Source: Armatimonadaceae bacterium
GTDB taxonomy: Bacteria > Armatimonadota > Armatimonadia > Armatimonadales > Armatimonadaceae
DNA length: 61,053 nt
Assembly (NCBI GenBank): GCA_030446525.1
Contig: JAUJNC010000012.1
Span: 1 to 61,053 of the forward strand
Direction: 5' to 3'
Positions within the stretch are counted from its first letter, which is position 1. Each line of letters starts with the position of its first letter. This document shows positions 1-9,404 of the stretch, one piece after another. The translations under genes were made by a program, and so were the position numbers. A model generated the notes under the pieces. The model was not told the DNA's origin. It made no database searches and worked only from the letters and a program-made list of their open reading frames with translations.

Positions 1-760
1 CGATGTCGGTCTCGAGCAGCGGCGACGCGATGGCCGATTGTGCTGCCTCGACGGCGCGGTGGTCGCCCTCGGCGAAGCCGATGCCCATCAGGGCGCTGCC
101 GGCGCCGCTCATGACCGCCTTGACGTCGGCGAAGTCCACGTTGATCAGGCCGGGGATCGTGATGAGGTCGGTGATGCCCTGCACCCCCTGCCGCAGCACG
201 TCGTCGGCCTCCTTGAAGGCGTCCATCAGGGTCGCCTTCTTCTCGACGACGTTCAGCAGGCGGTCGTTGGGGATCACGATCACGGTGTCCACGTGATCCT
301 TGAGGTTGTCGATCCCCTCCTCGGCCAGGCGCGCGCGGCGCGGCCCCTCGAACCGGAACGGCTTGGTGACGACCGCCACCGTCAGCACCCCCATGTCCTT
401 GGCGATCTCGGCGATCACCGGCGCGGCGCCCGTCCCCGTGCCGCCGCCCATGCCGGCCGTGATGAACACCATGTCGGAGCCTTCCAGTGCCTTCTTGATG
501 TCCGATTTGGACTCCTCGGCGGACGCGCGCCCGATCTCCGGGTTGCCCCCGGCGCCCAGCCCCTTGGTCAGGTTCTCGCCCAGCTGCAGGGTCCGCTCGG
601 CCGCCGACGTGCGCAGAACCTGGATGTCGGTGTTCATCGCCCAGAAGTCCACGCCGACAAGCCCCGCCTCGATCATGCGGTTGACGGCGTTGGTGCCGCC
701 GCCGCCGACCCCGATCACCTTTATCCTCGCGAACGCTTCCCCCGGTATCGCCGCGCTCAT
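1..760 (-). CDS. ftsZ: Cell division protein FtsZ (N-terminal part, runs off the window)
   Basis: Tubulin-like GTPase that forms the cytokinetic Z ring. Reading from the ATG at 760 the first 253 residues are open to the window edge. The nucleotide-binding start [13 protein letters not shown] is at about residues 17-29, the tubulin signature GGGTGTG at 105-111, and the T7-loop NVDFADV, which supplies the catalytic acids to the neighbouring subunit, at about 207-213. The C-terminal domain and the FtsA-binding tail lie outside the window. It is the last dcw gene seen and follows ftsA by about 110 bases. No frameshift is visible in this part. The family assignment is unambiguous. Confidence 0.97.
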   Translation of the reverse strand, partial: MSAAIPGEAFARIKVIGVGGGGTNAVNRMIEAGLVGVDFWAMNTDIQVLRTSAAERTLQLGENLTKGLGAGGNPEIGRASAEESKSDIKKALEGSDMVFITAGMGGGTGTGAAPVIAEIAKDMGVLTVAVVTKPFRFEGPRRARLAEEGIDNLKDHVDTVIVIPNDRLLNVVEKKATLMDAFKEADDVLRQGVQGITDLITIPGLINVDFADVKAVMSGAGSALMGIGFAEGDHRAVEAAQSAIASPLLETDI

Positions 761-871
761 GTGGTTTCCCGTCGCCCCCTTTTCCTGTCCCGCCACTTGT
801 GATTAAAATGGATTATTCACCAGGCATTCCGGAAAACCTCCCCGAACGCCGGGTATTTGTCGAAGAAAGTG

Positions 872-2104
872 TCAGCCGCGGATGACGCGGCGCATCCAGC
901 CCATCAGGGCGGCGAACAGCCCCCCCGCCCCCTCGCGCCGGGGGATGCCCGCGTGCGCCTTGGCGCCGAACTGCACCAGACCGACCGCCGTGGCGAAGGA
1001 CGGATTTCCCACCGAATCCGCCAGCCCCCCGACGCCGGCCGGGTAGCCGATGCGCGCGGGCAGGTCCGTGACGTGGGCGGCCAGCTCCTTCGCGCCCCGC
1101 AGCAGCGACCCGCCGCCCGACAGAACCAGGCCCGCCGGCAGCAGGGCCGCGTAGTTGGACCGGTTGATCTCCTGACGCACCATCCCGAACAGCTCGCTCA
1201 TGCGCGGCTCGATGATCTCGGCCAGGATCCTGGTCGGCAGCGTCGTCGGCTCCGACGCCCCCAGCCGCGTGAAGGAGAAGGTCTCCCCTTCCGGCGCCAT
1301 CTCCGCCCGCGCCAGCCCGTGCGCCAGCTTGACCCGCTCGGCCTCTTCCGGCGCCGCCCGCAGGCCGGCCGAGATGTCCTTGGAGACGTAGTTGCCGCCC
1401 ACGGGGAGGACGGCGGAGTAGCAGATCTCGCCGCCCAAAAAGACCGCCAGGTCCGACGTGCCGCCGCCGATATCCACCAGGACCACGCCCAGGTCCTTTT
1501 CGGCGCCCATCACGACGGCCTCGCCCGTGGCGATGGGTTCGAGCACGGTCTCCTCGACGTGCAGGCCCGCGCGATGGACGCACTTGAGCACGTTCTGCAG
1601 GAACGTCGTGGCGCCGGTGACGATGTGGGTCTCGACCTCCAGGCGCGTGCCGCTCATGCCGACCGGCGAGCGGATGCCGTTCTGCCCGTCGATCGCGTAG
1701 CCGCGCGGGATCGAGTGGACGATCTCGCGGTCGGGGGGGAGCACGATCACGCGCGAGCTCTCGAGGACGCGGTCCACGTCCTCCTGCGTCACCTCGCGGT
1801 CGGCGTGGGTGATGGCGATCACGCCGCGCGAATTCAGCGAGGCGATGTGCTCCCCGGTGATGCCGACGATGACCGAATGGACGTCGGCGCCGGCCATGCG
1901 CTGCGCCTTCTGCACCGAGTCCTCGACGGCGCGCACCGTGGCCTCGATGTCGACCACCACGCCGCGCCGGAGCCCGTGCGAGGGCGACACGCCGACCCCG
2001 AGCACGTCCACGCGCCCCCCGCCGTCCGCCGCCATCTCGCCGATGACGGTGCAGATTTTCGTGGTCCCGACATCGAGACCGACGATGATCTCGCCCTTGG
2101 CCAA
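872..2104 (-). CDS. ftsA: Cell division protein FtsA
   Basis: Actin-like ATPase that tethers FtsZ to the membrane and recruits the divisome. The 410-residue protein is intact: phosphate-1 motif IVGLDVGTTKICTVIGE near the N terminus, SHS2/1C insertion domain, phosphate-2 VLVDIGGGTSDLAVF near residue 206, adenosine loop VLSGGGSLLRG, and a C-terminal amphipathic membrane-targeting helix ending GWMRRVIRG. The start is a TTG at 2104. It sits directly after a repeated 36-base element (2105-2140) whose end, GGGGGTTAGG, supplies the only purine-rich stretch that could serve as a ribosome binding site. It lies between sbp and ftsZ, as in Firmicutes-type clusters. Confidence 0.97.
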   Translation of the reverse strand: MAKGEIIVGLDVGTTKICTVIGEMAADGGGRVDVLGVGVSPSHGLRRGVVVDIEATVRAVEDSVQKAQRMAGADVHSVIVGITGEHIASLNSRGVIAITHADREVTQEDVDRVLESSRVIVLPPDREIVHSIPRGYAIDGQNGIRSPVGMSGTRLEVETHIVTGATTFLQNVLKCVHRAGLHVEETVLEPIATGEAVVMGAEKDLGVVLVDIGGGTSDLAVFLGGEICYSAVLPVGGNYVSKDISAGLRAAPEEAERVKLAHGLARAEMAPEGETFSFTRLGASEPTTLPTRILAEIIEPRMSELFGMVRQEINRSNYAALLPAGLVLSGGGSLLRGAKELAAHVTDLPARIGYPAGVGGLADSVGNPSFATAVGLVQFGAKAHAGIPRREGAGGLFAALMGWMRRVIRG

Positions 2105-2140
2105 CCTAACCCCCGGGTACCCTCTGGTTGCCCCTTCCCT
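2105..2140 (-). repeat. Dispersed 36-base element abutting the ftsA start codon
   Basis: Read on the minus strand, this element begins AGGGAAGGGGCA and ends GGGTACCCGGGGGTTAGG, and the ftsA TTG start follows with no gap. A copy at 46448-46483 on the plus strand differs at one base and likewise directly abuts a start codon (ATG of the dioxygenase gene). A shorter related piece lies inside murE at 13237-13255. It may be a REP-like element or a recurrent 5' leader carrying a ribosome binding site. Confidence 0.75.
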
Positions 2141-2153
2141 GGAAGGGAGAGGT

Positions 2154-2513
2154 TTACCCCTCTTTCTTGCGTGCCAGCTCCACCTGCGTCAGCCAGTGGC
2201 GGCGGATCAGCGACAGGTTCAGGAAGACGCGCCCGCCCAGCGTCACCACCGCCGCCAGGAAAAGGTCCACGCCGATCCGGTCGCCCAGGTACGCGAGCGA
2301 CCCGGCCAGGATCGTGTTCACCATGAAGCCGGAAAGGAAGATGTCGTCGTGGAACTTCCCCTCGAGGCCCGCCCGGATGCCACCGCAGATCGAGTCCAGC
2401 CCGGCCAGCGCCGCCAGACTCAGGTAATCCGCCAGCCCCGGCGGGATCGTATACTGCGACAGGTAGACCAGGATGAACCCCGTCACCAGGCCGATGACCG
2501 GCAGCCAGCCCAT
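2154..2513 (-). CDS. sbp: Small basic membrane protein Sbp (DUF1290)
   Basis: A 119-residue polytopic membrane protein of the DUF1290/small basic protein family, found next to ftsA-ftsZ in Gram-positive-type dcw clusters. Its molecular role is not established. Hydrophobic segments are at about residues 2-20, 28-42, 60-76 and 82-98. The family-typical run PPGLADYLSLAALAGLD is followed by a basic C terminus ending ELARKKEG. The gene is intact, starts at ATG 2513 and follows the DUF881 gene by 17 bases. The ftsA-proximal repeat element lies between it and ftsA. Confidence 0.9.
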   Translation of the reverse strand: MGWLPVIGLVTGFILVYLSQYTIPPGLADYLSLAALAGLDSICGGIRAGLEGKFHDDIFLSGFMVNTILAGSLAYLGDRIGVDLFLAAVVTLGGRVFLNLSLIRRHWLTQVELARKKEG

Positions 2514-2530
2514 GGACGTCTCCGATCTCG

Positions 2531-3355
2531 CTAGGGCGCCGCTTTGGTCGCCTCTTCCGACTGTTTCTGCGCCTGCTCGGCCTTGGCCTCCGGCGCGACT
2601 TTCATGTAGCGCCCCGGGGTCGGCCCGGCGTAGGCGGGCAGGGTCAGGTTTTCCGCCTTGTCCACCGAGAACATCGATGGGTCGGTGAGCCTGTACGCAT
2701 CCTGAACGCCGCCGGCCATCGTCAGCCCCGACACCAGCGCGTCCGGGTCGCCGATGGCCTTGATCTTAACCGGCACGCCCGTCGGGGTGCCGTTCACCAG
2801 CACCGTCGGCCCCACGCAGCGCACGGCGGTCGTGGCGGTCACCCGCTGGTCGTTGATCGCGATCGCCTCCGCGCCCGCCCCCTTCAGCTCGTTCAGCAGG
2901 GCCTGTATGTCCGCGTCATGGATGATATAACTCTTGAGCAGCTCGTTATACTCCGCGGGCGCGAGCTCGTCGGCGCCGGGGGGGCGTTTCGCGGAGTCGC
3001 GCAATGTCACCACCACGCCCGGTCCGGTGACGGCCACCAGGCCGCTGAGCAGGTTCGCCTTCTGCACATCGGCGCTCAGAAGCTGCGCCGTCTGGTCGCC
3101 GTCCGCCGCCGCCTTCTGGTACCGGGCCAGGTTCGTCTGCAGGTCGGCGATCTTCTTCTTCTGATCGGCCACCGTTTCGTTCAGATCGGCGTACGCGGCC
3201 GTCAAGCGCGGGAAGCGTGTGCTACCTACCTGATCTTTGCGTATCTGGTCGTGGGTTTTCAGTGACGCGGCGAGCAGGCCGCCGAGCAGGAAGCCCAGCG
3301 CCGTGATCTGCCACACCCACGGTTTGTTGCGGATTTGCGACGTGAACACACCCAT
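2531..3355 (-). CDS. DUF881 family protein
   Basis: A 274-residue protein with an uncleaved N-terminal membrane anchor (about residues 14-32), a predicted coiled coil (about 50-85, TVADQKKKIADLQTNLARYQ) and the DUF881 fold after it (VTGPGVVVTLRDS, LLNELKGAGAEAIAINDQRV). DUF881 proteins such as B. subtilis YlxW/YlxX flank sbp and ftsQ in dcw clusters. Their exact function is unknown, and an extracytoplasmic divisome-associated role is inferred from context. The C-terminal 30 residues are Ala/Lys/Glu rich. The gene is intact and lies between ftsQ and sbp. Confidence 0.88.
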   Translation of the reverse strand: MGVFTSQIRNKPWVWQITALGFLLGGLLAASLKTHDQIRKDQVGSTRFPRLTAAYADLNETVADQKKKIADLQTNLARYQKAAADGDQTAQLLSADVQKANLLSGLVAVTGPGVVVTLRDSAKRPPGADELAPAEYNELLKSYIIHDADIQALLNELKGAGAEAIAINDQRVTATTAVRCVGPTVLVNGTPTGVPVKIKAIGDPDALVSGLTMAGGVQDAYRLTDPSMFSVDKAENLTLPAYAGPTPGRYMKVAPEAKAEQAQKQSEEATKAAP

Positions 3356-3401
3356 CGGATTTCAACCCCTGCCGGCCGCGGGAGGCCGGTGCACTGTCAC
3401 C

Positions 3402-4232
3402 CTAGAGTGACGAGGAAGCATCGCGGGGCAGGACGGCGGGGGCATCAAAGGCGTAAAGATTGACGTAGACGACGTTGCCCTCGCGCAGGTCGGCCCGGCG
3501 CGACAACAGGATCGCCAGCGCGTTCAACTTTTTGTCCAAATCTATACCCGAACCGAGCCGAACTTCCGCCCCACCCTCCCTATTTAAGCACAACTTGCCC
3601 GTTTGGTCAACCCTGATCTGTTCCAACGGGAAGTCGTCACGGCCCGCCGCCCAGCGCAAACAGGCGCCCACCTGGCCGAGGCCGGGGGCGGCGATCTTTT
3701 TGCCCAGCCGCGGCGCGCCCCCCGCCCCCACTTCCAGCACCACGAGGGGGAGCCCCGGCTCCGGCACGCGCTCTTTGCGGAACGGCACCAGGGCGTCGTC
3801 CACCGTGTAGCAGACGCCCCCCGCCTTCACCACCGCCCACGGCGCGCGCTCGTGCACGCGCACGATCACGGTGTGCGGCAGGCGGCGGCGCACCTCGGCG
3901 CGGGCGACGGCCGGCTCTTTCTCTACCGCCTGCCGGATGCGCCGCACCGGCAACCGCACGATGTTCGCCCGGGGGGGCAAACCCATCCGCTCGAAGATGC
4001 GCTCGGGGCGCACGCTCTGGCTGCCCTCGACGCGCACCGTCCGCACCCACAGGTGGTGCGAGAACAGAAGCGCCAGGGCGCACTGCGCGAACAGCGCGGC
4101 CAGCGCCAGCCGCAGGGCGATACGGGCGTGGGTGGGTCGCCGCCGGTGCTTGCGGCGCGGCGGGGGGGCGGGGGGGGCGTGGTTGGGTCGCCGCCGGTTC
4201 TTGCGGCGCGGCGGGGCGTCGGGGGCCTTCAC
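3402..4232 (-). CDS. ftsQ: Cell division protein FtsQ/DivIB
   Basis: A bitopic divisome protein of 276 residues. It has a long, very basic cytoplasmic tail (residues 1-40, Arg/Pro rich), one membrane segment (about 41-62), and an extracytoplasmic POTRA domain beginning LWVRTVRVEGSQSVRPERIF, followed by the beta domain (AVVKAGGVCYTVDDALVPF). The GTG start at 4232 overlaps the ddl stop (GTGA, 4229-4232), so translation is probably coupled. The tail holds a 51-base in-frame tandem repeat (copies starting at 4133 and 4184 on the plus strand) encoding two versions of RRKxRRRPxHA. Otherwise it is intact. Confidence 0.92.
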   Translation of the reverse strand: MKAPDAPPRRKNRRRPNHAPPAPPPRRKHRRRPTHARIALRLALAALFAQCALALLFSHHLWVRTVRVEGSQSVRPERIFERMGLPPRANIVRLPVRRIRQAVEKEPAVARAEVRRRLPHTVIVRVHERAPWAVVKAGGVCYTVDDALVPFRKERVPEPGLPLVVLEVGAGGAPRLGKKIAAPGLGQVGACLRWAAGRDDFPLEQIRVDQTGKLCLNREGGAEVRLGSGIDLDKKLNALAILLSRRADLREGNVVYVNLYAFDAPAVLPRDASSSL

Positions 4233-5257
4233 CGGGGTTTCTCCAGGGCGAGCTGGATCAGCCGGTCCACCAGGCCGGGGAACGCAATCCCGGCGGCGGC
4301 GGCGGCCCGGGGGAGCAGCGAGGTCGGGGTCATACCGGGGATCGTGTTCACCTCCAGGGTGACGACGCCGTCTTCGGTGACGAACATGTCGGTGCGGCTC
4401 ATCCCCCGGCAGCCCAGCAGCCGGTGACAGAGCAGGGCGATCTCGCGGGCTTCGCCCGCGGCATCCTCGCTGATGCGCGCCGGGACGATCTCCTCGGCGC
4501 CGCTTTCGTTGTACTTGGCCTGGTAGTCGAAAAAGCCGTTCGGGGCCACGATCTCGACGGCCGGCAGCGCCTCGAGCTCCTCGTTGCCCAGCACGGCGAC
4601 GGTGATCTCGGTCCCTTCGACGCGCTGCTCCACCAGGGCCGTGTCGTCGTAGCGGAAGGCGAGGGCGAGCGCTTCCGGGAGCTCCGCGGCGTCCTCGACC
4701 AAGGAGCAGCCGTAGGTGCTCCCCTGGCGGCTGGGCTTGACGACGACGGGGTAGCCCAGCGTGGACCCCACCTCGGCCGGGGCGCGGCGGATGCGGGGCG
4801 CGTCCCTTTTACGCAGCACCACGTCGGCGGGCATCCAGACGTTCTCCGTCGAGAGGATCGCCTTGCAGCGCACCTTGTCCATCGCCAGCGCCGACGCCAG
4901 CACGCCCGACCCGGTGTAGGAGATCCCCAGCACTTCCAGGAACCCCTGCACCGTCCCGTCTTCGCCGCCCGGCCCGTGCAGGGCGACGAACACCACGTCG
5001 GGCCGCTCGCGCTCGTCCACCAGCGGCAGCTGGGTCAGCGCCGTGACCGGCGCCGCGTCGTGGGCGGTGACCATGCGGTCGACGGGGCGGTCCCCGCCCG
5101 TTCCCGGCAGGAACTTCTGGCCGGACGCCGTATCCAGGGCGTAGACCGTGTACTTGTCCGGGTCCAGCGCGTTCAAGACCTGCTTGCCGGTCGACAGGGA
5201 GACTTCCCGTTCGGCGGAGCGCCCCCCCATCAGCACGGCGACTTTTGTCTTGCTCAT
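4229..5257 (-). CDS. ddl: D-alanine--D-alanine ligase
   Basis: ATP-grasp ligase making the D-Ala-D-Ala dipeptide for peptidoglycan, in the cytoplasm. The 342-residue protein is intact. It shows the N-terminal MGGRSAEREVSLSTG motif, the HGPGGEDGTVQG loop, YTGSGVLASALAMDK, the ATP-binding YPVVVKPSRQGSTYG, and the C-terminal metal-binding LEVNTIPGMTPTSLLPRAA. ATG start at 5257, preceded by GGGGGGTAAGAG. It lies between murC and ftsQ, where many clusters carry murB first. murB is not found here. Confidence 0.96.
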   Translation of the reverse strand: MSKTKVAVLMGGRSAEREVSLSTGKQVLNALDPDKYTVYALDTASGQKFLPGTGGDRPVDRMVTAHDAAPVTALTQLPLVDERERPDVVFVALHGPGGEDGTVQGFLEVLGISYTGSGVLASALAMDKVRCKAILSTENVWMPADVVLRKRDAPRIRRAPAEVGSTLGYPVVVKPSRQGSTYGCSLVEDAAELPEALALAFRYDDTALVEQRVEGTEITVAVLGNEELEALPAVEIVAPNGFFDYQAKYNESGAEEIVPARISEDAAGEAREIALLCHRLLGCRGMSRTDMFVTEDGVVTLEVNTIPGMTPTSLLPRAAAAAGIAFPGLVDRLIQLALEKPR

Positions 5258-5283
5258 CTCTTACCCCCCTGCTCGCTCATCTG

Positions 5284-6681
5284 CTAACCCCCCTGCGCCG
5301 TCCCTCCGGGGGAAGGGGGGGTAGGAAGAAGCCCCACGCCCGCCGCGCGGATATCCCCCGCGCCCAGCGTGAGCACCAGGTCGCCCGGGCGGACCTCCGC
5401 GGTAAGCCGCGCGGGCAGGTCGCGCTTATCCGGCACGTAGGCGACGGGCGGCAGGGCCGGCGCGAGCGCGGCCACGCGCCGCGCCAGCGCCTCGGAGGTG
5501 ACGCCGGGGAGCGGCTTCTCGCGGGCCAGATAGATGTCGGTCAGGTAAACGGCGTCGGCCCCGGCGAGGGCGTCGGCGAACTCGTCCATCAGGTCGCGCG
5601 TGCGCGACGGCAGGTGCGGCTGGAACACGGCCACGAGGCGGCGCTCGGGGTAGGCGGCGCGGGCGGCGGCCAGCGTCGCGCGCAGCTCGGTCGGGTGGTG
5701 GGCGTAGTCATCGATGACGAGAACCCCGTTCGCCTCGCCGATCGTCTCGAAGCGGCGGCCGGTGCCGGCGAAAGCCTCCAGCCCCGCGACGATCTTCCCG
5801 TCCGGGACACCCAGGGCCATCCCGACAGCCGCCGCCGCGAGCGCGTTGCGCACGTTGTGGACGCCCGGGACGCGCAGCGTCACGCGGCCCGGCTGCCCGC
5901 CGTCCCGCTCCAGCGTGAACGCGGGGTGCGGCGTCGCCGCGTCCACGCCGGCCGCCCGCACGTCGGCCCGCCCGCCCGTGCCGTAGGCGATCGTGGTCAC
6001 GCCCGCGGGTACGCTCGACGCCAGCGCCCGCGCCCGGGCGTCGTCGGCGCACAGGATGACAAAGCCGCCGGGGGCGGTCTGCCCGACGAAGCGCTCGAAC
6101 GAGGCGATGAGGTGCGCCTCGTCGCCGTGCATGTACAGGAAGCCGTCGTAGGCCTCGCAGGCCTCGGCCAGGGTGATGTCGCTGTTGCCGGCGCGGGCGT
6201 TGCCGCCGATCGCGGGGAGGTCGCCGCCCAGGAAGATGGTCGGGTCGAGGCCCGCCGCGAGCAGGATGTGCGCGACCATGCCCGTGGTCGTCGTCTTGCC
6301 GTGCGTGCCGGCGATGGCGACACCGCGCCCCTGGCCATCAGCGCGCCCAGCGCTCTCGGGGCGCCGCAGGACGGGGAGGCCTTTCCGCGCGCGGCGCGGA
6401 CCTCCGGGTTGTCCGGCGGGATCGCGTCGGAGACGATGACGGCGGCGGCATCCGCGAGCCTGCGCCCCGTCGTGCCGGTCGTGGACGCGGACGCCCGCCG
6501 CCTCGAGCCGCGCGCGGACGGCGGGCTGGATGCCGGGGTCGCCGCCGGCGACCTGCCGGCCGCGCCCGGCGAGCACCTGCGCGAGCGCGCTCATGCCCGC
6601 CCCGCCGATGCCGACGAAGTAGAGCGGCCCCGGGGGAACCGGGGGCGACGCGGTGGACACCTGTTGTTCGTGATGCTGCAT
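5284..6681 (-). CDS. murC: UDP-N-acetylmuramate--L-alanine ligase MurC (with local frame breaks)
   Basis: Adds L-Ala to UDP-MurNAc. The start at ATG 6681 gives the Rossmann motif YFVGIGGAGMSALAQVLAGRG. The P-loop AGTHGKTTTT is near plus-strand position 6300, and DDYAHHPTE lies in the C-terminal domain. Between about 6340 and 6480 the conserved text moves between frames: VIVSDAIPPDNPEVRAAR is in one, KGLPVLRRPE in another, ALGALMA in a third, before the frame returns at RGVAIAG. These paired shifts cancel, so the overall length (466 codons) is normal for MurC. I read them as base-call indels. The gene follows ftsW by 32 bases, with no murG between. Confidence 0.9.
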   Translation of the reverse strand: MQHHEQQVSTASPPVPPGPLYFVGIGGAGMSALAQVLAGRGRQVAGGDPGIQPAVRARLEAAGVRVHDRHDGAQARGCRRRHRLRRDPAGQPGGPRRARKGLPVLRRPESAGRADGQGRGVAIAGTHGKTTTTGMVAHILLAAGLDPTIFLGGDLPAIGGNARAGNSDITLAEACEAYDGFLYMHGDEAHLIASFERFVGQTAPGGFVILCADDARARALASSVPAGVTTIAYGTGGRADVRAAGVDAATPHPAFTLERDGGQPGRVTLRVPGVHNVRNALAAAAVGMALGVPDGKIVAGLEAFAGTGRRFETIGEANGVLVIDDYAHHPTELRATLAAARAAYPERRLVAVFQPHLPSRTRDLMDEFADALAGADAVYLTDIYLAREKPLPGVTSEALARRVAALAPALPPVAYVPDKRDLPARLTAEVRPGDLVLTLGAGDIRAAGVGLLPTPPSPGGTAQGG

Positions 6682-6713
6682 ATATAGGGTACAGGCTTTG
6701 GGCGGCCGCCTTG

Positions 6714-7975
6714 CTAACGGTACAGGCGCCGGGCCGGCACGGCGGCGCCGCGCGCGACCCCCGCGCGCCGGTAGGCGCGGGGCGCGTACGCCCCCGTCTC
6801 CTCGGGCGTCTTCCCGGCGCGCACCTTCCCTTCCCGGTAGAACGGGTGCTGCGAGATGTTCAGCAAGATGCCGATGCCGACCAGCGTGGGCACGAGCGAC
6901 GAGCCGCCGTAAGACAGGAACGGGAGCGGCACGCCGGTCGCGGGCAGGGACGCCGTGACGACGCCGATGTTGACGAGGGACTGCACCGCCACCATACCGG
7001 TGATCCCGGTCGCGAGCAGGGAGCCGAACGGGTTCCGGGTGTGGGCGGCGATGTGAAACCCCCGGGCGGCGAGCAGCAGGAAGAGCAGCAGCACGCCGCA
7101 GGTGCCGGCCAGCCCCATCTCTTCGCCGATGATGGCGAAGATGAAATCGGTGCGCTGGGCGGGCAGGTTGCCCAGCCGTTTTTCGCGGCTCTGGCCGAAC
7201 CCGACGCCGGTCAGACCGCCGGTCCCGAGCGCGATCTTGGAGTGGGTGATCTGGTAGCCCTGCCCCCTGTAATCCACCTGGGGGTTGATGAAGGTGGTGA
7301 TCCGCTTCCATCGGTAGCCGTCCGTCCCGTGCCGGAGCGCCAACCCCACCCCCGCCAGGGCGAACAGCAGCAGCAGCGTGAGTATCCACCGGGCCCTGGC
7401 GCCGCCCGCGAACAGGACCACCAGCGCGGTCAGGATCAGGGTGATGGCGGTCCCCAGGTCCGGCTGCGTACTCGACCAGCAGAACCACAAACACCACGAG
7501 GGCGAGAAGCGGCGCCACCCTGCCCCACAGGTCCCGCATCAGCGCGGGCCGGGCCGAGATCACCCGGGCGAGGTACAGCACCAGGGCCAGCTTGGCGAAC
7601 TCCGACGGCTGTATCTTGATCCAGCGGTACCCGATCCAGCTCTGCGCCCCTGCGCGCTGTGCCCTACGACCAGGACGGCCCCGAGCAGGGCGATCACGGC
7701 GAACAGGGCGGGGACGGCCAGACTGGGCCAGCTTCCAGTACGGGATGCGCATGGCCACGAACATCCCGGCCAGGCCGACGACCGCCCAGAGCGCCTGCCG
7801 CTTCAGGAAAAAAGGCCGGGTCGCCGCCGGTGTACGCGACCTCGGAGGCCAGGGCGTACGAGGCGTTGAACACCATCACCACGCCGCCGCCCACAAGCAG
7901 CAGCGTCACCAGGAACAGCCACCAGTCCGGCGCGAACTGTTTCTCGCTTACACCCTGCCTCGTCCCGCCCGTCAT
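6714..7975 (-). CDS. ftsW: Lipid II polymerase/flippase-family protein FtsW (frameshifted)
   Basis: SEDS-family septal peptidoglycan polymerase with about ten membrane segments. The start at ATG 7975 overlaps the murD stop (ATGA, 7972-7975). Conserved pieces occur in successive frames: [19 protein letters not shown] at the start, IPYWKLAQ near 7740, [20 protein letters not shown] near 7600, then after a shift near 7470 TQPDLGTAI through GEEMGLAGT and [12 protein letters not shown]. At least three shifts (near 7805, 7700 and 7470) interrupt it, and the total length is not a multiple of three. FtsW rather than RodA follows from cluster position. Family call certain, integrity uncertain. Confidence 0.9.
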
Positions 7976-9404
7976 GCCCGCACCTCCTCGCCCTCGGGCG
8001 ACGCCCCCCCGCGAGCGCCCGCACCGCATCGCGGAACACCTGCCCCCGCTGCTCGAAACCGGTGAACATGTCGAACGAGGCGCACCCCGGCGCCAGCATC
8101 ACCGTGTCCCCGCCCGCGCGCCCGCCGCCGCGCGCCGCACCGCGTCGGGCAGGGAATCCGCCTGTTCCACGTCGCGCATGCCCTCCTCCGCCAGCGCCGC
8201 GGCGATCTCGGGCGCGGACGCGCCGATGAGTACGACCTTGCGCGCGCGCGCTCTTTGAGCGTGCGGGCCATCGCCCGCAGGTCGCCGCCTTTGTGTTTCC
8301 CGCCGGCGATCGCCACCACCGGCCCGCCGGCCGCCTCCAGGGACGCCGCGACCGCCGCCGGGTTGGTGCACATCGAGTTGTTTACGAACCGCACGCCGCC
8401 CAGCGTCGCCACCGGCTCCATGCGGTGCGGCACGCCCCGGAACGCGCGGACCGCCGCGCGCACGGCGCCCGGCTCGATCCCGAAAGCCAGCGCCACGCAG
8501 GACGCCGCCAGGACGTTGGCGACGTTGTGCGCGCCGGGGAGCGGCACGTCCGCACGTTCCATCAGCGCCACCTCCCTGCCGCCCGGCAGCCGCGCCCGCA
8601 GCGCGTCCCCCGCGAGGTAGGCGCCGGGGAAGTCGGGCCGCGCAGCGAGAAGGCCCAGCGCGCGCCCTGCCCGGCGCTGCGGGCGTATGCCATCACTTCG
8701 CTATCGTCGGCGTTGAGCACGGCGACATCTCCTTGCCCCTGCGCCGCGAAGAGGCGGGCTTTCGCCCGGGCGTACTCGTCCCGGTCGGCGTGGCGGTCCA
8801 GGTGGTCGTTCGCGACGTTCAGCCACGCCCCCACCCGGGGCCGGAACCGGTGGACCCACTGTACCTGGAAGCTCGAAACCTCGGCGACGATCACGCCGTC
8901 CTCCGGCGCCTCCACGGCGGCCCGGATCAGCGGCAGCCGCCGGCCGGCGTCCTCGGCGATGTTGCCCGCCACCCAGGTCGCGCGCCCGGCGCTTTTGCAG
9001 ACCGCGCCCACCAGTGCCGTCGTGGTGGTCTTGCCGTTCGTGCCGGTGATGGCCAGGATCGGCGCGCGGGCCAGGCGGTACGCCACCTCGATCTCGCCCA
9101 GGACGGGGATGCCGCGCCGGTGCGCCTCGGCCAGCACGGGCGCGGCGCGCGGGACGCCGGGGCTGGGGACTACCAGGTCGACGGCTTGGCCGTCCAGCCC
9201 GGCGGCCCCGAGCGCGAGCGAGACGCCGCTGCCCAGTGCGCGGGCGGCGGCCACCGTCTCGGCGGGCAGGGCCGACGCGGGCTTGGCGTCGTAGATACAC
9301 ACCCGCGCGCCGCGCTCGCGCAGCACGCCCGCCGCCGCCAGCCCGGTGGCCGCCAGGCCGATCACCGCGACCCGCTTGCCCGCGAACTCGCTCGTGCCGC
9401 TCAC
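7972..9404 (-). CDS. murD: UDP-N-acetylmuramoylalanine--D-glutamate ligase MurD (frameshifted)
   Basis: Adds D-Glu to UDP-MurNAc-L-Ala. It starts at GTG 9404, overlapping the mraY stop (GTGA). The N-terminal Rossmann part [19 protein letters not shown], the P-loop [15 protein letters not shown] and [15 protein letters not shown] are in one frame down to about 8660. The C-terminal part, [31 protein letters not shown] and [12 protein letters not shown], is in another from about 8570 to 8250, and a further shift follows near 8245. The length is not divisible by three. Its stop overlaps the ftsW start, so translation in this stretch is tightly coupled. Confidence 0.9.

Noticed and set aside
857..2326. 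Long plus-strand open frame opposite ftsA
   Set aside because: GC-rich antisense shadow. The minus-strand frame is a perfect FtsA, and the plus-strand product is low-complexity Arg/His/Ala.
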